From contig NZ_LMNS01000038.1 in NCBI RefSeq assembly GCF_001423405.1, forward strand, positions 200,801-264,800: a stretch of DNA of 64,000 bases, in the 5' to 3' direction. The notes under the pieces are model-generated. The model worked only from the letters and a program-made list of their open reading frames with translations. It searched no databases and was not told where the DNA came from. This document shows, piece by piece, positions 35,680 through 44,354 of this stretch (positions are counted from its first letter, which is position 1; every line of letters begins with the position of its first letter). The stretch is from Methylobacterium sp. Leaf123. Its GTDB lineage: Bacteria; Pseudomonadota; Alphaproteobacteria; Rhizobiales; Beijerinckiaceae. The position numbers and the translations under genes are program-made.

Positions 35680-36255
35680 ATGCCCGCACGGATCGTTGCC
35701 TTCTCCGGCAACACGCACCGCCCCTCCCGCACCCGCACCCTGGTCGAGGCGGTGGCCGCCGAATTGTCGCGCCAGCGCCCGATCGACCTGAAGGTCTACG
35801 ATCTCGTCGATGCCGGCACCGGCATTGCGGTCGCGAGCCGTTCGGCCCTGCCGCTGCCGGCGGCGCGGATCGTGGAGGCGATCGAGACGGCCGACGCGCT
35901 GATCGTCGGCTCGCCGGTCTACAAGGGCAGCTATGCGGGGCTGTTCAAGCACCTGATCGATTTCGTCGCCCCCGAGGCGCTGATCGGCAAGCCGGTGGTG
36001 CTCACCGCGACCGGCGGCGGGCCGCGCCACGCGCTGGTGGTCGAGCACTCCTTGCGCCCGCTCTTCGGCTTCTTCTCGGCGCAGACGGCGCCGACCGCCG
36101 TCTATGCCGGCGACACCGAGATCGCCGAGGGCCGCGTCGCCGACGAGATCGTGCGGACCCGCGTGGCGCAGGCCGCGGCTGAACTCGCCCGGCTCCTCGA
36201 CGTCGCGCACATCGCCTCCGTCCCGGCGCCGCTGGCGACGGCCGCAGCGCGCTGA
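35680..36255 (+). CDS. msuE: NADPH-dependent FMN reductase of sulfonate metabolism
   Basis: A 191-residue flavodoxin-fold reductase. Its N-terminal phosphate-binding loop is FSGNTHRPSRTRTLVEAV, followed by ADALIVGSPVYKGSYAGLFKH and TATGGGPRHALVVEHSLRPL, features of the MsuE/SsuE family. It supplies FMNH2 to the SsuD monooxygenase in the cytoplasm. ATG 35680 is the family start. It leads the operon, one base from ssuA. Confidence 0.88.
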   Translation: MPARIVAFSGNTHRPSRTRTLVEAVAAELSRQRPIDLKVYDLVDAGTGIAVASRSALPLPAARIVEAIETADALIVGSPVYKGSYAGLFKHLIDFVAPEALIGKPVVLTATGGGPRHALVVEHSLRPLFGFFSAQTAPTAVYAGDTEIAEGRVADEIVRTRVAQAAAELARLLDVAHIASVPAPLATAAAR

Positions 36256-36256
36256 G

Positions 36257-37228
36257 ATGACGATGCTCGACCGTCGCCGCCTCCTCGCGGCCTGCCTCGC
36301 TTTGGCCGGCACCGCACTTCCGCTTCGCGATGCCCGCGCCAGCGAGCCGGGCGTGCTGCGCATCGGCTACCAGAAGAACGGCATCCTCGCGGTCGCCCGC
36401 GAGCAGGCCGCGATCGAGGCCGCGCTGAAGCCGCAGGGCGTGAGCGTGCGCTGGGTCGAGTTCTCGTTCGGGCCCCCGCTTCTCGAAGCGCTGAACCTCG
36501 GCGCGATCGATTTCGGCCAGACCGGCGACGCGCCGCCGATCTTCGCCCAGGCCGCGGGCGCAAATCTCGTCTACGCGGCAGCCCAGCCCCATGGCGGCTC
36601 GGGCTCGGCGATCCTCGTGCCGAAGGATTCGCCTCTCACCACGCTCGCCGAACTCAAGGGCAAGCGCGTCGCCTTCTCGAAGGGGTCGAGCGCGCACAAC
36701 CTCACCGTCGCCGCCCTGGAAAAGGCGGGCCTCACCTACCGCGACATCACCCCGGTTCTGCTGGCCCCGGCCGACGGCGCGGCGGCGTTTGCCGGCGGCA
36801 CGATCGACGCCTGGGCAGTGTGGGATCCCTATTTCGCCATCGCCGAGGAGGGACAGGGCGCGCGCGTCCTCGTGCGGGCCTCGGACATCACCCCCACAAA
36901 TAACTTCTTCCTCGCGAACAAGGATTTCGCCGAGGCGCAGGCCGACGTCCTGACGACGGCCCTCGCCGCGCTCGGCGAGGTCGCGGTGTGGTGCGAGGGC
37001 AACCATGCCAGCGTCGCGGCGAGCCTGTCGAAGATCACCGGCGTGCCGCTCGCCGCCACGCGCCGCGCCGTCGAGCGCATCCGCTTCGTCATCGCGCCGA
37101 TGGATGCCCCCGTGATCGCCGAGCAGCAGCGCATCGCCGACCGCTTCCACGCCATCGGCGTGATCCCCCGCCCGGTGCAGGTGTCCGACATCGTCTGGAC
37201 GCCGCCCGAGACCGCCAACAAGACATAA
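36257..37228 (+). CDS. ssuA: Aliphatic sulfonate binding protein SsuA
   Basis: 323 residues, with a signal peptide at 1-28 (RRRLLAACLALAGTALPL). The mature part starts LRIGYQKNGILAVAREQ and contains FGPPLLEALNLGAIDFGQTGDAPPIFAQ-type SsuA motifs and WDPYFAIAE. It captures alkanesulfonates in the periplasm for SsuBC. It sits one base after msuE and 21 bp before ssuC. Its close neighbours include two paralogues downstream of ssuD. Confidence 0.9.
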   Translation: MTMLDRRRLLAACLALAGTALPLRDARASEPGVLRIGYQKNGILAVAREQAAIEAALKPQGVSVRWVEFSFGPPLLEALNLGAIDFGQTGDAPPIFAQAAGANLVYAAAQPHGGSGSAILVPKDSPLTTLAELKGKRVAFSKGSSAHNLTVAALEKAGLTYRDITPVLLAPADGAAAFAGGTIDAWAVWDPYFAIAEEGQGARVLVRASDITPTNNFFLANKDFAEAQADVLTTALAALGEVAVWCEGNHASVAASLSKITGVPLAATRRAVERIRFVIAPMDAPVIAEQQRIADRFHAIGVIPRPVQVSDIVWTPPETANKT

Positions 37229-37249
37229 GAACAACGGGTGAGCCGAACC

Positions 37250-38098
37250 ATGGCCGATTCCGCCGCGATCCGATCGCTCCCCGGCCGCGCGCACCGCGCC
37301 GAGGCCGCCGCCCCCCTCCCGCGCCAACCCTCGCGTCTGCCGACGGCCCAGCTGCTGCCCTGGCTGCTGCCGACGCTCGTAATCCTCGGCTGGCAGGCGG
37401 CGGCCTCGTTCGGGCTCGTCTCGACCCGGTTCATGCCGGCGCCGCTGGATGTGGCCGCCGCGGGCTGGCGCCTCTCTCAGACCGGCGAGCTGTGGGAGAA
37501 CCTGTGGGTGAGCTTTGCCCGCGCGGCGGCCGGCTTCCTCGTGGGCGGCGGCATCGGGCTGGCCTTCGGGCTCGCCAATGGCCTCTCGAACCTCTCGGAA
37601 AAGCTCACCGACACCACGCTGCAGATGGTGCGCAACGTGCCCCACCTGTCGCTGATCCCGCTGGTGATCCTGTGGTTCGGCATCGACGAGGGGGCCAAGC
37701 TGTTCCTCGTGGCGCTCGGCGTGTTCTTCCCCGTCTACGCCAACACCCTGCACGGGATCCGCTCGGTCGATCCGCAGCTCATCGAGATGGGCCGGGTCTA
37801 CGGCATGAACCGGCGCGAATTGTTCTGGCGCGTGGTGCTGCCGGGCGCGCTGCCCTCGATCTTCGTCGGCGTGCGCTACGCGCTCGGCATCATGTGGCTG
37901 ACGCTGATCGTCGCCGAGACGATCTCGGCCAATTCCGGCCTCGGCTACATGGCGATGCAGGCCCGCGAGTTCATGCTGGTCGATGTCGTGGTGCTGGCGA
38001 TCCTGATCTACGCCGCCCTCGGCAAGCTGGCCGACAGCCTGACCCGGGCGCTGGAACGCAGCTGCCTCGCCTGGAACCCGGCCTACCGCAACGCCTGA
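37250..38098 (+). CDS. ssuC: Sulfonate ABC transporter permease SsuC
   Basis: A 282-residue BPD-type permease with six or seven membrane helices. It has the EAA loop GMNRRELFWRVVLPGALPSI that docks the ATPase. ATG 37250 is preferred over GTG 37238, since GGGTGAG lies upstream. An N-terminal 35-residue disordered extension precedes the first helix. It forms the inner-membrane channel with SsuB. Confidence 0.9.
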   Translation: MADSAAIRSLPGRAHRAEAAAPLPRQPSRLPTAQLLPWLLPTLVILGWQAAASFGLVSTRFMPAPLDVAAAGWRLSQTGELWENLWVSFARAAAGFLVGGGIGLAFGLANGLSNLSEKLTDTTLQMVRNVPHLSLIPLVILWFGIDEGAKLFLVALGVFFPVYANTLHGIRSVDPQLIEMGRVYGMNRRELFWRVVLPGALPSIFVGVRYALGIMWLTLIVAETISANSGLGYMAMQAREFMLVDVVVLAILIYAALGKLADSLTRALERSCLAWNPAYRNA

Positions 38099-38119
38099 TC
38101 CGAACCGCGAGTGAGTTCC

Positions 38120-38911
38120 ATGTCCGCTGCCACTGCCCTGCGCGTCGAGGACGCCGCCGCGCACCCGCGCGACGCCGGCCTCGCCATCACCCTGCGCGGC
38201 CTTTCCAAGACCTTCGACGGGGGCGCCCCCGTCATCCGTGGGCTCGACCTGCACGTGCCCGCCGGGCAGTTCGTCGCCGTGGTCGGCCGTTCCGGGTGCG
38301 GCAAGAGCACCCTGCTGCGCCTGATCCTCGGCCTCGAGGAACCGAGCGCCGGCCGGGTCAGCGTGAACGGCGGCGCAGGAAACGGCGCGGCCCAATCCAA
38401 AAAAATCATGTTCCAAGAGCCGCGACTACTGCCCTGGGCGCGGGTCGCCGACAACGTCGCCGTCGGGCTCGGGCGCGAGATCGGCCGGGCCGAGCGGCGC
38501 AAGCGGGCGCTCGCCGTCCTCGACGAGGTCGGGCTGGCGGAAAAGGCCGGCAACTGGCCCGCGACGCTCTCCGGCGGCCAGCGCCAGCGGGTGGCGCTCG
38601 CCCGCGCCCTGGTGAGCCGCCCGGCGCTGCTGGCCCTGGACGAGCCACTCGGGGCGCTGGACGCGCTCACCCGCATCGAGATGCAGGCGATGATCGAGCG
38701 GATCTGGGCGGACCAGGGCTTCACCGCGATCCTCGTCACCCACGATGTCGGCGAGGCGGTGGCAATGGCCGACCGCATCCTCGTGGTCGAGGAGGGCGCC
38801 ATCGCGCTCGATGTCGCCGTGGACGTGCCCCGCCCCCGCCGCCGCGGCGACCCGGCTCTGGCCGAACTCGAAGGCCGCATCCTCGACCGGCTTCTCGGCC
38901 ACCGCGCCTGA
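38120..38911 (+). CDS. ssuB: Sulfonate ABC transporter ATPase SsuB
   Basis: A 263-residue ATPase. Walker A GRSGCGKST, Q-loop MFQEPRLLPW (with the FQEPRLLPW string typical of SsuB/TauB), signature LSGGQRQRVALARAL, Walker B LLALDEPLG and the switch His in LVTHD. It energises SsuC. An alternative GTG start lies nine bases upstream. It is followed by ssuD after 29 bp. Confidence 0.92.
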   Translation: MSAATALRVEDAAAHPRDAGLAITLRGLSKTFDGGAPVIRGLDLHVPAGQFVAVVGRSGCGKSTLLRLILGLEEPSAGRVSVNGGAGNGAAQSKKIMFQEPRLLPWARVADNVAVGLGREIGRAERRKRALAVLDEVGLAEKAGNWPATLSGGQRQRVALARALVSRPALLALDEPLGALDALTRIEMQAMIERIWADQGFTAILVTHDVGEAVAMADRILVVEEGAIALDVAVDVPRPRRRGDPALAELEGRILDRLLGHRA

Positions 38912-38940
38912 CTTTTTAGCGATTTTTCGGAGCGTATTCC

Positions 38941-40116
38941 ATGAGCGTACAGACCGACGGCAAGACCGACGTCCTCTGGTTCCTGCCCACCCATGGCGAC
39001 GGCCGCTATCTCGGCGCCTCGGAAGGCGCCCGCGACGTCTCGCTGCCCTATCTCCGTCAGATCGCGCAGGCCGCGGACGATCTCGGCTATTACGGCGTGC
39101 TGCTGCCGACCGGGCGCTCCTGCGAGGATTCCTGGGTCGTCGCCTCGGCGCTCGCTCCCCTGACGCAGCGCCTGCGCTTCCTCGTCGCCGTGCGCCCCGG
39201 CTTGCAGGAGCCATCAGTGGCCGCCCGCATGGCCGCGACGCTGGACCGGATCTCGGACGGGCGCCTCCTCATCAATGTCGTCACCGGGGGCGATCCGGTG
39301 GAGCTGAAGGGCGACGGCGTCTTCCTCGACCACGATGAGCGCTACGCCGTCACCGACGAGTTCCTTCACATCTGGCGCGGGCTGATGGCCGGCGAGACCG
39401 TCAACTTCGAGGGCAAGCACCTGCGCTCCGAGAACGGCCGGGTGATCTTCCGGCCCGTCCAGGCGCCCTATCCGCCGCTCTATTTCGGCGGCTCCTCGCC
39501 CGCCGGGATCGAGGTCGCGGCCGAGCATTGCGAGGTCTACCTCACCTGGGGCGAGCCCCCGGCCGGTGTCGCCGAGAAAATCGCCAAGGCGCGCGAGGCC
39601 GCTGAGAAGAAAGGCAAAACATTCTCCTATGGCATCCGCCTGCATGTCATCGTGCGCGAAACCGAGGGCGAGGCCTGGGAGGCGGCCGAAAGGCTGATCT
39701 CGCGGCTCGACGACGACACGATCGCCCAGGCGCAGGCGACCCTGAAGCGCCAGGATTCCGTCGGCCAGAGCCGGATGATGGCGCTGCACGGCGGCGACCG
39801 GAACAAGCTCGTGGTCTCGCCCAACCTCTGGGCCGGCGTCGGCCTCGTGCGCGGCGGGGCGGGCACGGCTCTGGTCGGCTCGGCGGATCAGGTCGCCGAC
39901 CGGATGAAGGAGTACATCGATCTCGGCATCGACCGCTTCATCCTCTCCGGCTACCCGCATCTGGAGGAGGCCTACCGCTTCGCCGAACTGGTCTTCCCCA
40001 AGCTCCCCTTGCGCGCGACCACCGGCACGGCGCCGAGCACGGCGCGCAACAACGGCCCGTTCGGCGAGGTCATCGCCAACGACATCGTGCCGACCCGCCG
40101 CGTCAGCGCCCACTGA
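38941..40116 (+). CDS. ssuD: FMNH2-dependent alkanesulfonate monooxygenase
   Basis: A 391-residue bacterial-luciferase-like enzyme. DVLWFLPTHGDGRYLG near the start, LLINVVTGGDPVELKGDG, and LYFGGSSPAGIEVAAEH are hallmark SsuD sequences. It cleaves C-S bonds of alkanesulfonates to aldehyde and sulfite, using FMNH2 from MsuE and O2. The order msuE-ssuA-ssuC-ssuB-ssuD differs from the E. coli ssuEADCB order. ATG 38941 has GGAG nine bases upstream. Confidence 0.94.
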   Translation: MSVQTDGKTDVLWFLPTHGDGRYLGASEGARDVSLPYLRQIAQAADDLGYYGVLLPTGRSCEDSWVVASALAPLTQRLRFLVAVRPGLQEPSVAARMAATLDRISDGRLLINVVTGGDPVELKGDGVFLDHDERYAVTDEFLHIWRGLMAGETVNFEGKHLRSENGRVIFRPVQAPYPPLYFGGSSPAGIEVAAEHCEVYLTWGEPPAGVAEKIAKAREAAEKKGKTFSYGIRLHVIVRETEGEAWEAAERLISRLDDDTIAQAQATLKRQDSVGQSRMMALHGGDRNKLVVSPNLWAGVGLVRGGAGTALVGSADQVADRMKEYIDLGIDRFILSGYPHLEEAYRFAELVFPKLPLRATTGTAPSTARNNGPFGEVIANDIVPTRRVSAH

Positions 40117-40133
40117 TCGGGGAGTTTTGTCAG

Positions 40134-41108
40134 ATGCTTGCCCGCACCCGCCCCGTTCCCCCGTCCTTGCTGCTGCCGCGCCTGTGGCTGGCGCTCGCCG
40201 CGCTGATCTTCGCCAGCCTGTCGCTGGCCGCCCACGCGCAGGAGCGGGTGGTGCGGATCGGCTACCAGAAATACGGCACGCTGGTGCTGCTCAAGGGCCG
40301 CGGCACCCTGGAACCCAAGCTCAAGGCGCTCGGCTACCGGGTGCTCTGGTCGGAATTCCCCTCCGGCCCGCCGCTGATGGAGGCGCTGAACGCGGGGGCC
40401 GTCGATTTCGGCTCGGCCGGCGAGACTCCGCCGATCTTTGCCCAGGCCGCGAGCGACGCGCTGGCTTACGTCGCCCACGAGCCCGCCGCGCCCCAGGGCG
40501 AGGCGATCCTGGTGCGCAAGAGCAGTCCGGTCCGGTCGGTGGCGGATCTGCGGGGTAAGAAGGTCGCGCTGAACAAGGGCTCGAACGTGCACTACCTGCT
40601 GGTGCGCGCCATCGAGGCGGCGGGGCTGACGCTCGCCGACATCACCCCCGTCTACCTCGCGCCGGCCGATGCGCGGGCGGCGTTCGAGCGCGGCGCGGTC
40701 GATGCCTGGGCGATCTGGGATCCGTACTTCGCCGCCGCCGAAGCCGGCGGCAACGCGCGGGTGCTCACCGACGGCACCGGCCTCGTGCCGAACCACCAGT
40801 TCTATCTTTCCTCCAAGAGCTTCGCCGCCGAGAACGGCCCGGCGCTCGACGTCATCGTCGCGGCCATCGCCGAGGTCGATGCCTGGGCGCGGGACAACAC
40901 AGACGCGGTGGCCAAGGAATTGAGCCCCTCCGTCGGCATCCCGGCGCCGATCCTGAGCGTCGCGCTCAAGCGCCAGAGCTACGGCATCCGCCCCCTCGAC
41001 GCGGCGGTGACGGCCGAGCAGCAGCGCATCGCCGACACCTTCCACGGGCTCAAGCTCGTGCCGAAGACGGTCGAGATCACCGGGGCCGTGCGCAAGCCGG
41101 GAAGCTGA
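40134..41108 (+). CDS. Second sulfonate-type substrate-binding protein
   Basis: 324 residues with a signal peptide (about 1-34, ending AHAQ). RIGYQKYGTLVLLKGRG, GPPLMEALNAGAVDFGSAGE, TPPIFAQAASD and IWDPYFAAAE keep the SsuA pattern. It lies 17 bp after ssuD in the same orientation. No second permease or ATPase is present, so it most likely feeds SsuBC with a different sulfonate or taurine-like substrate. Confidence 0.85.
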   Translation: MLARTRPVPPSLLLPRLWLALAALIFASLSLAAHAQERVVRIGYQKYGTLVLLKGRGTLEPKLKALGYRVLWSEFPSGPPLMEALNAGAVDFGSAGETPPIFAQAASDALAYVAHEPAAPQGEAILVRKSSPVRSVADLRGKKVALNKGSNVHYLLVRAIEAAGLTLADITPVYLAPADARAAFERGAVDAWAIWDPYFAAAEAGGNARVLTDGTGLVPNHQFYLSSKSFAAENGPALDVIVAAIAEVDAWARDNTDAVAKELSPSVGIPAPILSVALKRQSYGIRPLDAAVTAEQQRIADTFHGLKLVPKTVEITGAVRKPGS

Positions 41109-41129
41109 CGGCTTCTCATCCCGCTCGCT

Positions 41130-41149
41130 CCGCCCCCGTCGCGGGGCGG
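41130..41149. other. intergenic hairpin between the two extra SsuA-like genes
   Basis: CCGCCCC (41130-41136) pairs with GGGGCGG (41143-41149) across a 6-nt loop, no T-tract. It may tune expression of the distal genes. Confidence 0.3.
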
Positions 41150-41195
41150 GGAAACACCCGTCCCGTTCGCCTCCGATCGAAACAGAAAAGCCCCC

Positions 41196-42158
41196 ATGAA
41201 CCGCCGGTCCGCCGCCCGCTTCGTCCTCGCCGGCCTGACGCTGGGTCTCGTCCTCGATCGCAATCCGACCATGGCAGAGGAATCCACCCTGCGCATCGGC
41301 TACCAGCGCTCCTCGGCGCTGATTGCGCTGCTGCGCGAGGATGCCGCCCTGGAAACGGCCCTGAAGCCGCTCGGCGTCACGGTCTCCTGGCACGAATTCA
41401 CCAGCGGCCTGCCGATCATGGAGGCGCTGAATGTCGGCCGCATCGACGTCTCGGCGGATGTCGCCGACACCGTGCCGGTCTTCGCGCAGGCGGCGAATGC
41501 CAAGATCACCTACATCGCCCAGGAAGCGGCCTCGCCGGAGGCGCAGGCGATCCTCGTGGCGGGCGATTCCCCGCTCAAGACGGTCGCCGACCTGAAGGGC
41601 CGCAAGGTCGCGGTCACCAAGGGCGCCGGCAGCCACTACCTGCTGCTCGCCGCGCTGAAGGCGGAGGGGTTGCCCTTCAAGAGCATCAATCCGGCCTACC
41701 TCACCCCGGCGGATGGGCGCAGCGCGCTGGCCGGCGGCAGCGTCGAGGCCTGGGTGGCCTGGGATCCGTTTCTCTCCGCCGCGCAGATTCAGGCCGGGGC
41801 GCGCATCCTGCGGGATGGCACCGGGCTCTCGGCCTACAAGCGCTACTATCTCGCCTCCGACGCCTACGCCGAAAAGCGCGCCGACGTGCTGACCCTGCTC
41901 GTCGCCAAGCTGCGCGAGGCCGGCGCCTGGGTGAAGGCCAACCCCGATGCCGCCGCCGCGCGGCTGGGCGCCCTGTGGAAGATCGAGCCCGAGATCGTCA
42001 AACGGGCCAATGCCCGCCGCTCCTACCGGGTCGAGCCGGTGACCCGCGCCGGGTTGGCGGAGCAGCAGACCATCGCCGACGCCTTCCGCGCCGAGGGGTT
42101 GCTGCCGCGGGCCGTGGATGCCGCCGCGCTCCCAGTCTGGGAAGCGCCGTCGCGATGA
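41196..42158 (+). CDS. Third, divergent sulfonate-type substrate-binding protein
   Basis: 320 residues, signal peptide at 1-27. It starts STLRIGYQRSSALIALLRED and keeps GLPIMEALNVGRIDV, AWDPFLSAAQ and GAGSHYLLLAALK. The segment DVADTVPVFAQAAN replaces the TGDAPPIFAQAAG of the other two, so the ligand site differs. It follows the second paralogue by 87 bp. It could bind a longer or substituted organosulfur compound. Confidence 0.82.
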   Translation: MNRRSAARFVLAGLTLGLVLDRNPTMAEESTLRIGYQRSSALIALLREDAALETALKPLGVTVSWHEFTSGLPIMEALNVGRIDVSADVADTVPVFAQAANAKITYIAQEAASPEAQAILVAGDSPLKTVADLKGRKVAVTKGAGSHYLLLAALKAEGLPFKSINPAYLTPADGRSALAGGSVEAWVAWDPFLSAAQIQAGARILRDGTGLSAYKRYYLASDAYAEKRADVLTLLVAKLREAGAWVKANPDAAAARLGALWKIEPEIVKRANARRSYRVEPVTRAGLAEQQTIADAFRAEGLLPRAVDAAALPVWEAPSR

Positions 42159-42190
42159 TCGGGGGCGTTTCACGCAAGGGATCGAACACG

Positions 42191-43573
42191 ATGACCCGTC
42201 CGGCAAGCCTGCCCCCCATCGCCGTGATCGGCGCGGGGTTCAGCGGCACCATGGCCGCGCTTCAGTCGCTCTCAACCCTGCCGCCGGAGCAGCCGGTGCT
42301 GCTGTGCGAGCGCGGGGGCAGCTTCGCGCGCGGGCTCGCCTACGGCACCGGCAACCCGGCCCACCTCCTCAACGTGCGCGCCGCCAATATGAGCGCCTTT
42401 CCCGACCGGCCGGGCCATTTCGAGGAATGGCTTGCCGGCACCGATTTCAAGGATGGCGTCGTGACGACGCCGGCCGGCACCTTCGTGGCACGGGGCCATT
42501 ACGGCAGCTACCTCACCGACCTGCTGACCGTGGCCGTCACCGGGCCGGGGGCGCCGCGCCTGCGCCTCGTCCATGACGCGGTGGTCGATCTGGAGCCGCG
42601 GGCCGGCGGCTTGCTGCTGCGCACCGAGGGCGGGCAGGTCCACAGGGTCGCCGGCGCCGTGCTCGCCATGGGCAATCTGGCCTCGGCGGCACCCAAGAGC
42701 CGGCATAGCCTCGACCCCTGGGCCCCGGACAGCTTCGGCCGGCTTCACCCGCACGCGCCGGTCCTCATCGTCGGCACTGGCCTCACCATGCTCGACGCGG
42801 TGGCGAGTCTGCGGGCGCAGGGCTTTACCGGCGCGATCCTCGCCCTGTCGCGCCGCGGCCTGTTGCCGAACGCCCACGCCCCGGCCGACCTCTGGCCCAC
42901 CCCGGATTTGAAGCCGGCCGATTTCGCCTCCCTAAGGCGGCTTCTTGCCCGCATTCGCACGGAAGTGGCGCGGGCCGCGGAGGCGGGCGTCGGCTGGCAC
43001 GGCGTCATCGACGCCCTGCGTCCGCTCACCGACACGATCTGGCGCAGCCTGCCGCCGCGGGAGCAGGCTCGGTTCCAGCGCCATCTGCGCCCGTTCTGGG
43101 ACGTGCACCGCCACCGCACCGCGCCGCCCGCCGCGCAAACCATCGCCGACGAGATCGCCCGCGGCGCCCTCACCGTGCGGGCCGGGCGCCTGATCGATGT
43201 CGAGGACGAGGCGTCGCAGGCGGTAGTGACTCTGCGCCTGCGCGGGGCCGAGCGTCCGGAGCGCCTTGCCGTCCAGGCGATGATCGACGCCACCGGCTTC
43301 GGTCATCTCAAGGAGAACCGCGATCCGCTGCTGCGGCGCCTGTTCGAGCGCGGGCTCGTGCGGCCCGGCCCGTTCGGGCTCGGCCTCGATGCGGGGGTGG
43401 ATTACCGGGCGGTCCGTGACGCGGCCGGGGAGGGCGGGGGACCGCTCTGGATCCTCGGGCCGCTCCTGCGCGGCGTCCTGTGGGAATGCACCGCGGTGCC
43501 CGACATCCGCAACGAGGCGGCGGACCTCGCCAGTCTCGTCGCCGCCACCCTCGACCACGCCGTCGCGGCCTAG
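42191..43573 (+). CDS. FAD/NAD(P)-binding protein (YdhS-like)
   Basis: 460 residues. An N-terminal dinucleotide fold IAVIGAGFSGTMAAL (about 10-24) is followed by LAYGTGNPAHLLNVRAANMS and DATGFGHLKENRDPLL, features of the FAD-NAD(P)-binding family (NAD_binding_9, YdhS). AAGGGA lies nine bases before ATG 42191; ATG 42155 overlaps the preceding stop as ATGA and is an alternative. Position at the end of the sulfonate operon suggests an oxidation or reduction of an organosulfur intermediate, but no substrate can be named. Confidence 0.75.
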   Translation: MTRPASLPPIAVIGAGFSGTMAALQSLSTLPPEQPVLLCERGGSFARGLAYGTGNPAHLLNVRAANMSAFPDRPGHFEEWLAGTDFKDGVVTTPAGTFVARGHYGSYLTDLLTVAVTGPGAPRLRLVHDAVVDLEPRAGGLLLRTEGGQVHRVAGAVLAMGNLASAAPKSRHSLDPWAPDSFGRLHPHAPVLIVGTGLTMLDAVASLRAQGFTGAILALSRRGLLPNAHAPADLWPTPDLKPADFASLRRLLARIRTEVARAAEAGVGWHGVIDALRPLTDTIWRSLPPREQARFQRHLRPFWDVHRHRTAPPAAQTIADEIARGALTVRAGRLIDVEDEASQAVVTLRLRGAERPERLAVQAMIDATGFGHLKENRDPLLRRLFERGLVRPGPFGLGLDAGVDYRAVRDAAGEGGGPLWILGPLLRGVLWECTAVPDIRNEAADLASLVAATLDHAVAA

Positions 43574-43768
43574 CGCGCCCTCATTCCAATCCTCCCACGC
43601 GTCGCCTCGAAGCGGCGGAGAACCGCGATTCTCCGCCGCTTCACGCATTCGTGAGCTAGCACGCGCTCCCCGTCCGACCGCCCGGCATTCGCCTTTTCAA
43701 CCACAAACCCTTGGCCGGCCTGCGGTTTCACGCGGCGCGGACGCGACCTCTCTCATGCCGGCTCACAA

Positions 43769-43785
43769 TTCGGAATCATTCTAAA
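43769..43785 (+). promoter_or_regulatory. Irr/ICE-like box 1
   Basis: TTCGGAATCATTCTAAA is a 7-3-7 palindrome (TTYRGAA-N3-TTCTAAA), close to the iron control element recognised by the alphaproteobacterial regulator Irr. Confidence 0.45.
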
Positions 43786-43799
43786 GAGCTTGCTCCGAG

Positions 43800-43816
43800 T
43801 TTGGACTTGTTCTAAT
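43800..43816 (+). promoter_or_regulatory. Irr/ICE-like box 2
   Basis: TTTGGACTTGTTCTAAT is a weaker copy of the same motif, starting 31 bp after box 1 (about three helical turns), upstream of the Cys-rich gene. Confidence 0.35.
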
Positions 43817-43908
43817 CAAGGGTGGTGACGGCGGGACATCCGGGGCCGAGCGGCCCCGAGGACAGACCCGCCAACGAGCAACGATCGAACGAAAACCGGA
43901 GAGAGAAC

Positions 43909-44118
43909 ATGGCCTCCTCGAGCAACGCCGCCTGCCAGAGCTGCCGCTTCTTCGACGACCACAAGACCAACGGTGCCCAGGCTGCGGGCGACCAGGGACT
44001 GTGCCGCTTCAACCCGCCGGTGAGCCAGCCCGACCCGCAGAGCCAGGGCCTGTGGCCGGTCGTCGCCTCCAAGGATTGGTGCGGCCACTTCACCGCCGAT
44101 CTCGCCCCGGCCGAGTAA
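43909..44118 (+). CDS. Small Cys-rich protein (69 residues)
   Basis: A soluble protein with CQSCRFFDD (Cys9, Cys12), GLCRFNPP and DWCGHFTAD, giving a four-Cys CxxC...C...C set able to bind zinc or an iron-sulfur cluster. Small conserved proteins with this CxxCrFF/CRxNPP/DWCGxF pattern occur in alphaproteobacteria without known function. The ATG follows GGAGAGAGAAC. Two Irr-like boxes upstream suggest iron-linked expression. A terminator follows. Confidence 0.7.
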   Translation: MASSSNAACQSCRFFDDHKTNGAQAAGDQGLCRFNPPVSQPDPQSQGLWPVVASKDWCGHFTADLAPAE

Positions 44119-44143
44119 GTCGCGGTTCGACCGAAGTAATCCG

Positions 44144-44175
44144 AAAGGGCCGGTGCCATGCGCACCAGCCCTTTT
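44144..44175 (+). terminator. rho-independent terminator after Cys-rich gene
   Basis: AAAGGGC-C-GGTGC pairs with GCACC-A-GCCCTTT around a short loop, followed by TTTT, 25 bp past the stop codon. The rest of 44119-44354 holds nothing recognisable. Confidence 0.7.
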
Positions 44176-44354
44176 CGCATGCCGCGTGCGAAGACCGGTC
44201 AATTGCGTCGCAACCGCCCCGCGGCGGTCATGATCCGGTCACCTTCCCATTCGATGGCTGCGGCGAAGGGGCAACGGTCCGTGCGCGGGCGGCCCAATCG
44301 TCAGGATAACGGCGCGGCCCGGACTCGCCGCCGCGCCCGAGTGGGGATGTTTGC

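Larger units (their letters stand above)
43574..43908. other. 335-bp intergenic region upstream of Cys-rich gene
   Basis: No gene is seen. Its last 140 bp carry two Irr-like inverted repeats (43769 and 43800). Confidence 0.5.

Noticed and set aside
36002..38416. 804-codon minus-strand frame across ssuA-ssuC
   Set aside because: Shadow of three well-supported sulfonate genes; no recognisable domain.
40134..41108. Taurine-binding TauA assignment for the second SsuA-like gene
   Set aside because: No tauB/C/D genes are nearby and motifs are not distinctive enough to separate taurine from alkanesulfonate binding.
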